Assembly: GCA_028023455.1 (NCBI GenBank)
Contig: JAQFVV010006255.1
Location: 1,862,001 to 1,926,000, forward strand
From: Epiperipatus broadwayi
Lineage: Eukaryota; Onychophora; Udeonychophora; Euonychophora; Peripatidae
Reading direction: 5' to 3'
DNA: 64,000 bases
The notes beneath the pieces were generated by a model, which was not told the origin of the DNA, searched no databases, and saw only the letters and a list, made by a program, of their open reading frames with translations. This document shows positions 1 through 13,276 of this stretch, piece after piece (position 1 is the stretch's first letter; each line of letters opens with the position of its first letter). The translations under genes were made by a program, and so were the position numbers.

Positions 1-985
1 TTCATCTATTATCATCTTTTTAACAATGTGTCTAAGATGGCTTCATTTAAGTCCCTTATTTTTTTCAATGATGTCAGTAATACCTGTTTATTCTCTCATC
101 TAAATATTTTCCTTTGCTCTTCTATTTACTGTCCAAATCTCAAACCCATGTGCTTTAGCATATCTATTAAAAGCTTTCGTTTTCAAAGACAGACATATTT
201 CCTTTTAAGTTATTTTTAAATAAAAGCATCCCATCCAAGATTAATTTTATAATTAACTTCATCTATTATATTTTCAACTCTATTAGTACTCTGACTAAGA
301 TATTTGTAATTATTAACTTCTTCTAATTTGTGATTGTCAATTTTTATTTTCTTCTGCAAAAATCCCTTGGACATTACTTTAGACTTTTTAACAACGTTAA
401 TTGTTTATACTTATATACAGAATATAATAAATGTAATAAGTGCGCTTATACACAACTATAGAGAAGCTTGTTATATCTATAAATTAAATATAGCTTAGTA
501 CTTTCGAGAACTTACAGCGTTCTCATAGTCATTGATGAGATTCAAATTTATTTAAATTTGATGCTAAATGGATGCTCTAATTTAAATATTTAACATTGAA
601 TTTAAGTGATATTTAAATCTATTCAAATATATACAATTACATTCATCTCTCCATTATGATTATAATTCATCTTGCTATAAATATGAGAACGCCATAAGTT
701 CTTGAAAGTGCTAAGCCATATTTAATTTATAGAAACAACAAGCTTCTCTATAATTGTATATAAATATTTATTACATTTAGACTTAGTATTTATCTTTAGT
801 TGTGCTTTTTTACTTTCATGTGATAACTCTTGCAATATTTCCTGATGCTCTGAAACATTATTTCCAAAAATAACCACATTATCTGCAAAGTAATAGATGA
901 CTTAAATAATCTTCATCTTTTTTAATTTCCTTAGGTTCTCATTTTAATCTCCAAAATACTTCTTGTAAGACCACTGTAAAAAGTT
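1..985 (-). pseudogene. RTE-type non-LTR retrotransposon, reverse transcriptase remnant
   Basis: Minus-strand reading gives the palm and thumb of an RTE-clade reverse transcriptase. FADNVVIFGNN (near 860-900) stands where the catalytic FADDxVLF box should be. It is followed by EILQELSHESKKA, then KINTKSK, and after an insertion by SKVMSKGFLQKKIKIDNHKL and NYKYLSQ. This order (motif C, the LQEL..ES helix, the KVM strand, the KI.G.L..V..Y.YLG thumb start) is that of RTE ORF2. The catalytic second Asp is changed to Asn, frames are broken and the window edge cuts the 3' part. The copy is dead. A small element at 387-775 splits it. Confidence rests on motif order; the exact clade is inferred. Confidence 0.75.
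387..775. mobile_element. Inverted-repeat MITE-like insertion in the RTE remnant
   Basis: Two inverted arms of about 100 bp, roughly 432-530 and 680-775, pair with each other; both contain the AGAAGCTTGTT block and the TATATTTAATTTATAG-type block in opposite orientation. The insert is bounded by the 9-bp direct repeat tttagactt (378-386 and 776-784). Removing the insert and one repeat copy restores the reverse transcriptase reading KINTKSKVMS, so the repeat is a credible target duplication. Long inverted repeats with a 9-bp duplication recall Mutator-like MITEs. The left arm, however, starts about 45 bp inside the left boundary, so the superfamily is not settled. No coding capacity. Confidence 0.6.
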
Positions 986-3900
986 TTGGAGATTATTATA
1001 CTATATGTAATTAAATTTTAATAAACAATAATACATAGTGCAAAAATACTTTTTACAGAAACACAAAAGGTATGTGTTAAACATTAGCACTAGGACTAAA
1101 TATTTTGAATAAAGAGACTAATTTAGAAGAGCCTTTTCAGTTTCCAATCTGATTTAAAACTTTAAATGAACTACATTAAAAAAAAGATTCTTTCTTCGCT
1201 AGATAAGTTGTTTGAGTTGTTTAACAGTGATGAATATGTTAGGATTAATCTTTTCAATTGCACTTTTTTTTTTGGGTTGTTTACTATTCATAAGTTGATA
1301 TTTGCAACACAGATTCATTAAAAATTAGTTTTGGAATGATTGTTTCTAGAATTTTACTAATAGTAGTAGTAGTAGAAACTTGCAAAATATGTTTTAATTT
1401 TTTTATTTTCTCTTAGTTCAATAATATCTGAAGTTCAGTGTTAATGATTTACTTTGGATCAAGTATATGTCACATGCCATAAATCAGGTGTTGTCAACCA
1501 GTCATTAATCTATCAATCGATTGTACCATGCTTTTAAGCAGGTCTTTATTTTTGTCAATTCTAATAGGAAATATAATAAATACTTAAAAAATGAAATAAG
1601 TTGTTATAAATTTGAAATATAAGAATATCTGCTTTGCTGATTGACAATTTTGTTCTTTAATTTGTTAGTAGATGCATAAATAAATACAAAAATTGCTCTC
1701 GTTTGCACCATATATCTTGATATAGTTTAGCCTGCACAATTAAAATTGTTTTGCAATTGACATTTTATGTTAATATGAAGTCATATAATAACAACATATG
1801 GTATTCCAGTGATTATTTATGCATATGTAACAAAACATTATAAGTGTCATAATTACTAAAAAAAAAAAAAGTTTAATTATGAAATACATTTATTGTTTCA
1901 ATTAATCCTGTATTGATTCTATATATTATTTTTAAAAAAAGTAATATTAAATGTTTATTCAGTGGTTAACCATTTACTTAATACTTGCAACATGCATACA
2001 ATTGAAACAGAAAGCATACTATCAGAGGCCATGGACCAACAAAAATAGTTAACATAAAAAAAGACATACAATATTGGATTATATATTGATTTAATGTGTG
2101 ACCTATATATTATTTTAATGTTTTTTGGGATTAAATAATCATATTCAGAGATAAAAGTAAATTTAGTAGTTAAATGATTATTTCTGATCATGAATAGAAT
2201 ATACATCTTTTTTTGTGTCTTATTTTTGTTTGTCCATTTCAGGATTTGCATTTCTGATAATATTTTTTTTTTTTCAATTATTACTCTAAAGAGATTTTAT
2301 AATCTCAGATGCAAAATTTATAATAAACCATTTTAATATGCATTTAGTATGGATTTTGTAACATTTCTAAAAGCTAACTTTTATTTATCTCTTGTTTTAA
2401 AATTTGTCCTCTATTTTTTATTCTTCTCCGACAGTTAAATTTATCTGCAATCCAATGAAGTGTTGCATGTGGTTTTTCAATAATTTGTAATAATTTGCAC
2501 AACTTTTGCCATTAGATTGTATTTTTAAAAATAGATATATAGTCTGTTTGCATTGATTTTATATCTGATATAAGCAGAATAAATCACAAAGCAATAATAA
2601 ATTAGTATAATGTACTAGTATCTAAACTTTATAGTATTTTACTTCAACCTCAATGGGAAGTCACATTCAATTTTGTGTTCTACTTTTGTGCATGCTGCTG
2701 GTATGAAATCAATTAAACACTTAATATAAATTTTTTAATAATACATGGAATTAGTAAAGTAGTATTTGAAATAATGAATATATTTCTTATTTAAATTAGG
2801 ATGTAATAAAGTTTATTGCATTGTATTTTCAATACTAACAGCTACTGTATATAAAAGATAATTCCTCTAAACAGCTTTAAATCACCTTTTTTAGAAACTA
2901 ATGTCTTTTTTTAAAAGTTAAATAGCTAGCCCAATACTAATAAAGGCAAAGTAAAATTGTTGAGGAGTTAGAATTTTGAGCATAAGAAATGGATTTCATT
3001 AATTGCAAAATTTATTTTGGGAAAATAGCTTTTGAGGAAGAAAAATAGTGAATGCTAAAGAATATTAAAATTAACATCACATCTTCATCATCACTATTAC
3101 TTTCTTAGTATGTTTTAAAATGATATTTCCTTCTGCATATTTTACCCTTTATATCTTTCAACTTATACCCACATTTCTTTCATTGATTCTATATCATTTT
3201 TTTTTGTTCTGATTTTTTGATCTCATCAAGAGAGCCAGATGTTTATCTTTTCACTTTGTCATTAATTTAGTTCGCTCAAATGAAGATGACAAGCCCTTAA
3301 GGAATAAAGGTGGATTTTTAAAATTCTTCTATATAGAAAGATTTTCAAATTGCTCACTTTGGACATTATATGACATGGTAGCAGTCTATACATGGTACAT
3401 AGGACCACACTAAATCAGAAAATTAAGTATCAAATCAAAAGGCAGTTCAAATATTATAAATACTAGTTTAAATAATAATTCTTTTTAAAAAGTACCATTT
3501 TAAAGTTTTAGTTGAGTTTAAGTTTATTGAAGGATTTGTTTTTAAATGGCATTTTTTGTATTATAAAATAAAGTGATTAAAAAGAAGGTACTGATACTGG
3601 ATACTAATCGAACAATGAACAAATACTAATAAACTTATTCAAATTAGCATTATTGTTCCATATTAAGATAGGAGATAATGAGATGTTTTAGTATGCAATC
3701 GATAAAAAATTAAAAAAGGTCATGTTTTTTTTTTTTTTAAAATCTCTTATAATCCTGGTAGAATTTTTTTTTTTTTTCAAATGTATATGTTATTTCATAA
3801 TAACTGAAAATATTCATAAACTACTTATGAAATATGTCAGTAAAATACAAATTAAAAGTTGTAAGAATTAAAATATATTATTGCAAGCATTATTATACAA

Positions 3901-4609
3901 TTTGTATTAAATAATTGTATATACATTTTTAAATGTTCAATTATATTTTGGACTATTTTCATACTCTGATATTAATTGTAAAATGCCTTAAAAAATTTAA
4001 ACTTTATTTAAACGTTTGAAATATATTTAACTGTTAATAATAGTATAAAGATAAGAAAATAATAAAACATTTTGAATGGTATTATTTTTCTCTCTTTTTT
4101 AAGATGTTGCTGGTATGATCAGTGACAGTACTAGCATGGGAATCTAATCAAGTGTTATTTATGAATTCTAATAAATTTAAAATGTTTTTCTAACCAACTA
4201 CTTATTCTTTTAAAGGCAACAGTCATTAGAAATTTTATATACTTATCAATGTAGGACTCTCCTGAATTCTCTCTATTTTTTTTTTTTTTAAGGGCAAGAG
4301 TAATGAATGTTTGTGAATATCCTAATTAGGTTGGCTGTAAGCAACATTTTAAAATTAAAAAATAAATAATTATTGAAAATATGTTCAGTACATGCATGAC
4401 CTACACATGTTTTTTTCTCTTTAATCATTAGTTCATGCTCTTTTAAATCATTTTGCAATGGAGCAGTTGATTTCACTGATTAATTGTTCTTCCATATTTA
4501 AATGGTATTTCAGATATGCAACTTTTATAGTTATGGATTTGGAAAGCTGTTTTGATATTATATTGACTACAGATTTTTTTGTCTGATATTTGTGGTATGT
4601 ATGGATATA
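986..4609. other. No recognisable gene
   Basis: AT-rich DNA with homopolymer runs (for example T runs near 3726 and 3765) and an AGT trinucleotide run near 1360. Short open frames here have no recognisable motif and look like chance. Confidence 0.6.
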
Positions 4610-5560
4610 CTTGTTTTTTTTTTTTTGTTCTTGTATAGGTTTTCCTAAAGGCAGCAGATGGATAATCATTCTTCACAATAGTTTATTTTCTGTAGGTAAT
4701 TTCTTGTTCCAAATCACTAATTTCTGAACAAATTTTATTAAGGTGCTTTCAGATTATTTGTAATAATGCTTCAGCATATGGCCTTGCAACAAATTTATTA
4801 TTGGCATAGCAAAAATATTTTAAATGAGTTGGGAATAGTATTTATAACTAGTTTCAAATTCTTCCATGTAAATATTTCTGATTATTTGAAGATAATGGTG
4901 AATCCATAGCTATCCCTTAATTTTGATAGAATAATTCTTTGATGCATTGAAAGCTTGTTGTTATACAAAATATTAAGATTCCATTAGTAGGAAGAGTTGT
5001 TTTGATTTGTAAACTATTATCCTCCTTTAATAGTTTTTTTTTTTACTAGGCAATATTTCATTGTAATATAAATTAGTGAATAAACTTTCTATATCAAAGT
5101 TTACTAATATGTTATTTCTTTCTATTTTCATGTTTTTAATTAATTCCACAAAATGCTTAGAATCTCTGACGAGGACTATGTCTTGTAGGCCTAAGGTTCT
5201 AAGAAACTTAAGAAAAACTCTTGATAGATTTTGACATAGAGAAGTTTCTAGAACTAACAATAAGTCTTAATTGAAGATAGTCTTTATAGATTTTAAGTAA
5301 ATCATAAAGATGTGGACTTTTGCTGAAATATTAGTTTATTTTTTCTTTTCTGTACAAATTGGATGAAGTAATGTTATCTAACTGATCACCACACATTAAG
5401 GTTGAATTTTCTTTCTTTTCCAACATAATCTTCCTATTTCATCTTCGATCTAGTTGTTTGTGATAATACAAAATGTTTTCATTTTTCAATAGCTGGTCTC
5501 CCATTTTTCCGTAGATTATATTTTGCTCTCAACGTTATCTGGGGTGGTTTTCATTTTCTT
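4610..5560 (-). pseudogene. Penelope-like element reverse transcriptase remnant
   Basis: On the minus strand, in order, one reads PHLYDLLKIYKDYLQLRLIV near 5320-5250 (PLE: P.LYGLPKIHK....RPIVS), ILVNFDIESLFTNL near 5110-5070 (FDVVSLFTN, motif A), IAMDSPLSSNN near 4910-4880 (AMGSPLSP, motif B), and YANNKFVARPYAEALLQII near 4820-4760 (YVDDTFV.WPHG...L..FL, motif C). A weaker match, KNDYPSAAFRK, follows near 4670-4640. The motifs lie in at least two frames with several stops, and both catalytic Asp of YVDD are changed to Asn. Weaker PLE-like N-terminal text may run upstream to about 6280. The GIY-YIG half is not visible. It is an old copy, distinct from the younger PLEs at 27-36 kb. Confidence 0.8.
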
Positions 5561-8500
5561 ATAGCTTTTGAATTTGTTGTTCCCATGTGTATTGTTCCAT
5601 TTTTTATCTTTTCCATTTTATTTTCACATATGGTAGGTACATTGTACTAAATATGGTCGCAAATATTCATGATTCCTTTATACATAACTTGCATATGAAT
5701 AGTCATTTTGTTTTCTTAGTCCATTTTTGTATTACTCTCTTTCTTAATTTTTTATATTTTTCTTTTAGTACATTTTAATTAAAGTACTTCTGGGGTTATC
5801 TTTCACTTCGGTAATTTTAAAATGAAGCATTCACTCTAATTTATCTAATTAGCTCAGTTTTATCTTGATATGCATTTTTTTTATTTCATTCTCTTTTTCA
5901 TATTTTATGTTTTCTTTGCTCACTAATTTTATCTGTTCTTTTTAGATATCAGCATTTATTTTTTGATGTTTTTTGTTTTTTTCAGTTTTCCTGGTTTGCA
6001 GTCTGCTAAGGCATTATTTAGTTTTGTTTCCATGGCTTTTTGTTAATCACTGAATCCATCTCTACTACTTTTGATTGAAACTATTGTTGGTGGTTAGCAT
6101 TGATAGATGATCAGCCTCTGCTATTGTCATTGCCTATTGGTCTTAATTTGATCTCTAATCTTACCTTGGCTTGTTGGCTATTTTCAGATTAGCCTCTAAC
6201 TTTATAAGCGTTTCTAAGATCCTCAATATATTTGAATAATTGAAAAGTATTTTTTTTTAATGAAACCATTTTCTCTCTTAGGTCAACAAACCATGGGGAT
6301 CCTGTGATTTTCCCCACCTATATTTATTTAATACTGTACCTAGAGCATAATTTAATTTCCATTTTATTGATTTTTTAAAAAATATTATACTTATCTCTTT
6401 TTCTCATGGTAAATTTTCTTAAGTGTTCACTTTTATTTAACTTAATTGTTTTTTTGTTCATCTGTTTGTCTGTAAAATCTTATAACTCAATTTTCATCCA
6501 ATTTATTCCCAATGACAATATATTTTTTTAGAGTTATTAAATAATTTTAGCAAAAAATAGTAAAAAATTAAATTTTTTAATTTTATATAGAATTTAGTAT
6601 TCTTTATAGTACTGACACCTAGTGCTATTATGATAGACAAAAAAAATAATAGTAATTAAACGGGGAAAAAAATCATTGAAACAAAATATTGTTATTGTTG
6701 TACACAGTAAAGTTAATTTTCTAAATGAAATAAGAACTAAGAATAAACCTTGGAGAAAAAAGTAAATGTAACATTGATGTTTTAACAAAGTCAACTGATG
6801 ATTTTCTCCTGCTTACATAATTACAAACAATATTTTATAAAAAATAAAAATTACATATCCTACATTATTTATAAAATTCTAAATTTTGTTGAGATTTTAT
6901 AAATTTTCAATGTCATTAATTAAATGTGGCAAAATGTGATTTAGAAGTCAACAAGCTAAAGTAGAAGAAAAAAGATACCATCTTAAGTTTATGAATTATA
7001 GGAAAGTTTTTTGACCTTTTAAATTAAACTGATTTTCTAATTAAGTGAATAAAAGAATTTATATTTGTTTACTAAATAGATGCATTTAAAAAGTTACTTT
7101 GGCATTAAAAAATAATGTATTATTTGTCAATAAATATTTATTTTACTCTCTAATTTTTAAAATTTATAAAAGAAAAAATAGAAAGTAAAAAAAATATACA
7201 ATTTTATTCTTTTAAAGAAATATTTTTATTCATATAAATGCTCTAAAAATAAAAAAATAATTTCTTCACTTTTTACAGTATTTTTGCTATTATGCATTAA
7301 AATTAAAGCATGTGTCACTCATATTTAAAAATATTGCACTCATGTTCAGAAATAGTCTAAGAATATTTTTAAATATGAATGTTGAATGCTTTTAATTTGG
7401 CAACATATTTTCAAGAATACTGTAAAAACTGGAATTTTTTTTTGTTACTTTGTAGTGCATTTGCATGAATAGAGTTTTTTTAAATTTTTATTTATTTATA
7501 TATCATTATGGCTCACTCTCTCCCACAGTGCCTTGTCTGTCCTATTCTGTCTAACAGTTCTAATTCCCTAGAGATTATTCATTAGTGATCCATCCATTGT
7601 TTTGTAATTTTGTTTTGGAAGACATTTTTGACCTCCCCAAGATCATTAATATCAAGCACTTAAAATGCTAACACATTTTTCTTTTTTTTTTTTCAAAATT
7701 TACATATCTGATTTTTGGGTATTATTATTGCATTGTTTTTTATTATCACATATTTTATTTCCATTAATGGATAGATCACAGTAATGAGGATCTTTATGTC
7801 AAGTATATTCTTTTAAGACCTTATGAAACATGGTGCAGGCTACCAATACAAGCTTCCTCCTGCAATTTGGAATCTTTTCTTGATTAGCTGCTGATTTTAC
7901 TCCAACATATTCTCCATTGTACCAAGAATTATATTTCTGGTAATCTATTTATTTATCATGAAAAATAGCACAATAAGTAATTATATATTTGATATAATAT
8001 AGTTTAGGTATTCAGAAATCTTATCTGGTATGTGCACTCTAGATCATATCAGATATATGCCTTTTGCCATTTTTTTTTTAAGGTACATTTATTCACTTAA
8101 TATATATAGATTGTGACTGGTAGATTTTTAGCATTCCAATTTTTCTTGATTTAAATGCATTTGAAAACAGTTCTAACAAACATCCCTTCTCACAATGTAC
8201 TTAAAATAATACACTATTATTTATCATTCCACCATTAATTTATGTTTCAACAACAATTAAATTTTAGTACTATTATTGAAATCCCAGTGCTTGGCATATT
8301 GTAGCTTTAATATTTTGACATTCTTTTTAATAGGTTACCTATATGCAACTTTGGCCCTATGATATTTGTTTTTAGTTTGTACTGTACTCCATTTCTCAAG
8401 GTTATTGTTGTAAACCCATTTACATCTGGAATTTTATTTTATCATTCTATTTTGTTTAATCATGTTGCCAATATATTATGTTTTATTACATTGAATTGGA

Positions 8501-10255
8501 TATAATAATCATTTACCTGTGTTTGAATGACTATCTCACACATATTACAAAGTAAATTCAACACATGTATTCATATACAGTACAATGTCATATTTATCAT
8601 TAACAAAAAGCTTTCTGTAAAGATGTTGAAACTCGTATGATATTTTTCTTTGGAAAAGTTGTGAGTTTCTATGCTATATGTTTTTATAGTCATAAACCAG
8701 AAAAAAAATAAAAATTGGAATTCCATTTTTGGTAGTTAAACATCAATATCTAATAAACCAGGAATGCACACAACTAGGAACTGTAATTCTGATAATCATA
8801 TTTTCTTGATAAATTCAGGAATTGGGCAGGTGATAATTTATCTGATTTTTTATGTATCCTATAATGCAAACATCAAAACACATATTGCATCATATATAAC
8901 TACCTTGAATTTTTTAGCTTAGTGATCCTTCATGGTTAAATGCATTTAAAATTACAAATATTTTACTTTACATTTCTAATAATAATCATGGAATTAATTC
9001 TATTACTTATCAAACAACACACCTAACTTCATCAATAAAAAAGTATATCATGGTTTTAAAATATTAAACCTAGTTGTGTTACCACATTTCTGTAAGCTTA
9101 TTTCTATTATGTTTTTTAAATTCAAAAGTCTGGTTCTACCAAGCTTCTCATATTCTCAAAATATCAGTTTAATTGGGCCTCATGTTGATAGCATAATTTT
9201 TAACAATTAGAACTGAGTATAGCTTTCCTACATGGATTTCTAAGTAGACCTTGGACTATCTTATTGTTGTGGGTATAGTTTTCAAAGCTCAGCATGGTTT
9301 GAATCAAGATTTGGTATGTAGACAATATCTTTCTAAATAAATATGAGGCTTGATGTATGTACACAATATTTTTATATTAGTACTATTCATAATAAATAAA
9401 GATAATATCTTTCCTTTAATTAAAATGCTTTCTATCATATTTTTGTCCTAGGGTTTTTTTTAAAAGTTGCATTAAATCCCCTTTCATATGCATGTTTAAC
9501 TGCAATCCTGGTCCATTTTTATGAAGAAACTGAAGATTTACTCAGCATGTTTCACACAGTTGTCTTTGATGTGTATTGTTTGATTGAAAATTTATTCAGC
9601 CTGCTTCACCCAATTCTTTCTTGTCTTTGATGTGTATTGTTTGTAATTATTATTGAAGGTACCTGATCGTTTGTATATAATTTAAATAATTCATGCACTT
9701 TCTATTAAGAAATGAATTCCACAAATAAAGTAAATAATTTCACCTCTAAATTTTATATATCTCATCCCCTTTCCTTTGATTTTATATCATTAATAATAAC
9801 ATTAGATTTTGATTATGTTCAAAATCTGTTTATTTATAAATTCAATGCCTGCAATAAGTTGAATGATATTTGATGAATGTAATTAATTAAATTAAATTAC
9901 CATATCATTACAGTGATTAGGGTGACTATCAATATCTAAAACCTCAGTTCTATCTCTAAAAATAGAAAAAATAAATTAGATGCATTATTATTATTCATAA
10001 GTTATGAGTTTTATGTGTGAACATGTATAATGATATACATTTAACAATGAGACAGTCAACAATGACATTTATTTTGTTTTATTTGCATCTATCCTATCTT
10101 TAAACATATATCTACGTTGATTGAAATGAGACATTTTGTAATTAATTATCGATAAAATTTTTGAGACCAAGTATATTGCAATGTTAGTCAAAAAGTGCAG
10201 TTATTTTGCACATTCACCTTTTTATATTTATTATGGTGCATATATATTTATAATT
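5561..10255. other. No recognisable gene
   Basis: AT-rich sequence with T runs. The first 700 bases may hold a decayed N-terminal part of the Penelope-like remnant next to it. Moderately complex patches near 7500-7660 and 7840-7940 look like old repeat DNA, but I cannot name a family. Confidence 0.5.
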
Positions 10256-11372
10256 GTCATCAGCTTCTAAAGGCAATGCCTTGTCATTGCAGCCACATTA
10301 TTCGATCTTCAACAATTCATTTCATATTTACATATGAAAAATATTCAGTTTCACTGATCACATTTTTAAGATAGGATATTCGTTATCTGCCTCCCAGTCT
10401 TTTTTCTAAAATTTTGCTTCTAAAATATTTTGTAAAAATCTATCATGTCTTAAAATATGACCCAAAAATTCAGTCTTTTTCATTTTTATCATATTCAATA
10501 ATTTTCTTTTTTATTCCAAGTCCTATTAAAATATGATAATTTTCTTTTTCATCTGATTCATTCTAGTTAATCTTCTCCAAAGCCATATTTCTATTTTTTT
10601 CAGTCTTTTTCATTCTTGTTTTCCCAAGGGCTATGTTTTATAATCATATGTCAATATATTTCAAATGAAGGTTTTAATAAATTTTATTCTATTTTTTGTA
10701 TCAATATTTTATTTTAATAATAATTTTTTTTTGCTATTTTGAAAAGCATTGGTTTGCTTATATTATTTTCCTTTAAATCTCAACATGGTCATCATTGTCA
10801 TCACAAATCGTACTTCCCAGAAAAAAAACTCCTTAACTTGTTCTAAACACATATAATTTATCTGCTTATCAATCAGTCTTTTTATCTTCTTCCTGTGTCT
10901 ACCACCATCATCCTAGTTTTATTAATATTTATCTTTAATTTAAAAAATTCTATAAGTATATTCAATATCTTACTCATTTTATTCATTTCCTTTTCTAAGT
11001 CTTCGTATAGTGATATACCATCTGCATAATGAATACAATGAATATGCCGGCCATTAATTTTAATTCTTTTAGTTTTCTTTTTTATAATTCATATCTCACA
11101 CATCTTATATTAACATTAATTTTGCAATTATTTGTAATTATTTCTGTAATTTGACATGCATATAATTTACAATTAACTGTTTGTCTTTTCAATCAAAGTC
11201 TACACTCTTCATCATTTTAACAAACTTTTAATCTTTGCAAAATCATTTTTAATGAAATTATTGCTTCTCTAATTTATTTTCCAGGTCTCAAACCATATAG
11301 ATCTTCACCCAAATTCTTATCTATTTTGTATTATATTTTTAAGTATTATGATTAAAATCTTCGAAGCTTGAA
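10256..11372 (-). pseudogene. RTE-type LINE, reverse transcriptase half
   Basis: Minus-strand translation gives QASKIL...LKNIIQNR and GEDLYGLRPGK (11385-11260; RTE: HASKI.LK.I..R, GEDQYGFRPG), then IREAIISLKMILQ, KINGRHIHCIHYADGISL (about 11060-11010; motif C YADD altered to YADG) and EKEMNKMSKILNIL. The 3' end near 10260-10400 reads RLGGR and DRIMWLQ, the usual C-terminal RWRDDI..W...AQDR.KW. tail. Many stops and frame changes make it inactive. It is the downstream half of the LINE whose endonuclease lies at 11690-12716. Confidence 0.75.
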
Positions 11373-11690
11373 ATAATAGAGCTATTATTCTGTAATTTGT
11401 GAAGAAATAGAAAACAGTATAAATGTTAGAAAGATTAAACAAGTGTATAAAAAAAATCAAAATGTTGAATAATAAAAGGAAAGCATTTAGTAATGGTATT
11501 AAGATGCTTTGTGAAAATAAAGTGTAAAGGAGAAAAAATAAATATAAATTATGAGAGATTATATAGAGGAAGAAAATATGATTGATGAGGATGAGGAAGG
11601 ACCTGTAATAACAAGAATTTAATTATGCAATTACTAAGATAAAAGGTAATAAGGCATCTGATATAGATATAATTCCAATTGAACTTTTAT
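11373..11690 (+). pseudogene. Inverted linker segment of the same RTE-type LINE
   Basis: On the plus strand this segment reads RKAFSNGIKMLCENK near 11475-11520 and DEDEEGPVITR then ITKIKGNKASDIDIIPIELL near 11585-11690. This is the RTE linker and first RT block (EEGP.I...EV..AI.K.K..KA.G.D.IP.ELL). These residues belong between the endonuclease (11690-12716, minus) and the RT body (10256-11372, minus), yet they lie in the opposite orientation. About 50 residues that should follow IPIELL are missing. The simplest reading is an inversion with deletion inside one LINE copy; a separate nested insertion is possible. Confidence 0.65.
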
Positions 11691-12716
11691 TTCTTCACTT
11701 ATCATATTCATTCATTTTGTTTTCTCAATTCTGCAGTTTGTTGTTATTAAATTTTTAACTATTTTATATTAATCACAGCCTTTATATTTAACTTCATTCC
11801 ATTTTTAAAAATTAAATCCTATATTTTTTGGATCATCCTTGGCTTCTTAGATACTAATGCCATTCTTTCCAGTACTTTATTTGCAGTTGTCTTTATATTT
11901 TATATGCTTTAATATTTTTCCACCATATATTATAGCAGTTTCATCATTAAATTTTTTAGCTATGTCATAATCTTGTAATTTACTTAAACATCATTTATTT
12001 TTAGCAGATATAATTTTCCTTATAAATTTAATATTACATTTTGCCAAAATAAACTAATGATCACTGTTTACATCAGCACTAAGGTAGCCATATTTAGACT
12101 GTATCTGATTCCTATATCTTTGTTTAATTATAATATAATCAATTATATATCTTTAAGGTCTTCAGGAGCTTTCCATGAATAATGACTTCTTAGGCACACC
12201 ATAAACTGTACTGGTTATTACCATTGCATGCTATATGCAGAATTCAGTCAATTTTTCACTTTATGAATTCTTAACATTTCAATGAAATCTGCCCACATAT
12301 TTTGAATTTTTATGTACACCCACAGACACATTAAAATCACCCATTAAAATAATTTTATCCTTATCTTTGACAAGCTCTAATAATTCTTCTAATCTGTTAG
12401 TAGTAGGAAAATATACATGTATTAATACTACATGCATTGGGTCTTAAATTTTAATCATTAAAATTCTTTCATTTACATGATTAAATGTTTAATATTCTAT
12501 TCATCCATTTACCTTTTAATATAAGGACATCATTTATTCTCAATTTATCATCTCCATTATAAATTGTTCTGAATTTTTCTGATTTAAAATCAACATTACC
12601 CATCCTTCTAGTTTTACATACACCTAGAACATCCCCCTTATATTTTATCATTGACTTCTTAACTTTTTCTAACTCACTAGATCTCCATAATATTTTCATA
12701 TCCAACTACTTATCAT
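11691..12716 (-). pseudogene. RTE-type LINE, apurinic endonuclease half (CFDP2-like)
   Basis: The longest open piece (12481-12705) reads ELEKVKKSMIKYKGDVLGVC then KTRRMGNVDFKSEKFRTIYN, the endonuclease start L..EM..Y..DI.G..E.RW.G.G.....Y. Further downstream come IILMGDFNVSVG (the GDFNA.VG box, near 12345), SRRPQR and NQIDYIIIKQRYRNQIQ near 12090-12170 (QIDYI). This family is often deposited in animal genomes as 'craniofacial development protein 2-like'. Frameshifts interrupt it. The E.RW glutamate is replaced by Lys in KTRR. Confidence 0.75.
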
Positions 12717-13207
12717 AAATGTATTATTATAATTTCAAAAAAATTATATTTAAAAACTTTTGATACTATTTTTTATTATAATTTGATTTACAAATATAAA
12801 ATTTTTTGCACCCACACCTTTGACATTAATTCCTTTCAAGTAAATACATTAATGATTATAACTAATTATTTATGAAACTAGATATTATCTCTAGCCCAGA
12901 TATAACTTTAATCCTCAATAAAATTTAATTTATCTGACTCTATATAAACACATGGAATAACTTCATCTCTTCTTTTGCACATGTAATATCTTTTAATATA
13001 TATTTATAGCTTTTGTATCTGGTATTGATAAATATTGAGAAAATGATGAAGACATATATAAGAGAGAGAGAGAGAGAGAGACTTGGGCCAATTGATTAAT
13101 GATGGCACTTTGGGGATCATTTGACAGTTATTCAAAGTCTTTCAGCTATATAGATGTTTACTGAGAAAGACATTCAAAATAGATTTGTTTGCAATTAATT
13201 GATTTAC
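12717..13207. other. No gene; contains (AG)n microsatellite
   Basis: AT-rich stretch upstream of the RTE remnant; part of it may be the LINE 5' end. An (AG)n run lies at about 13062-13081. Nothing else is recognised. Confidence 0.5.
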
Positions 13208-13276
13208 TGTAAGAAATCCAGTGATAGAGAATCAAATTTTGCAGTGTAAGGTCCCCGGATTGATTCCAATTTTCTG
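13208..13276 (+). repeat. tRNA-Lys-like SINE head
   Basis: The stretch reads CAGTGATAGAGAATCAAA near 13221, then GGTCCCCGGATTGATTCC near 13251-13269. This resembles tRNA-Lys(UUU): D-arm CAGTCGGTAGAGCATCA, TTTT anticodon region and GGGTCC..GGTTCAAGTCCC. GGATTGATTCC is close to the pol III B box (GGTTCRANTCC). It lacks a proper acceptor stem, so it is better explained as the head of a tRNA-derived SINE or a tRNA pseudogene than as a working tRNA. Confidence 0.5.

Noticed and set aside
4288-4676. Overlapping short minus frames near 4288-4676
   Set aside because: Low-complexity Lys/Asn/Ile peptides; only the upstream end may touch the decayed PLE remnant.
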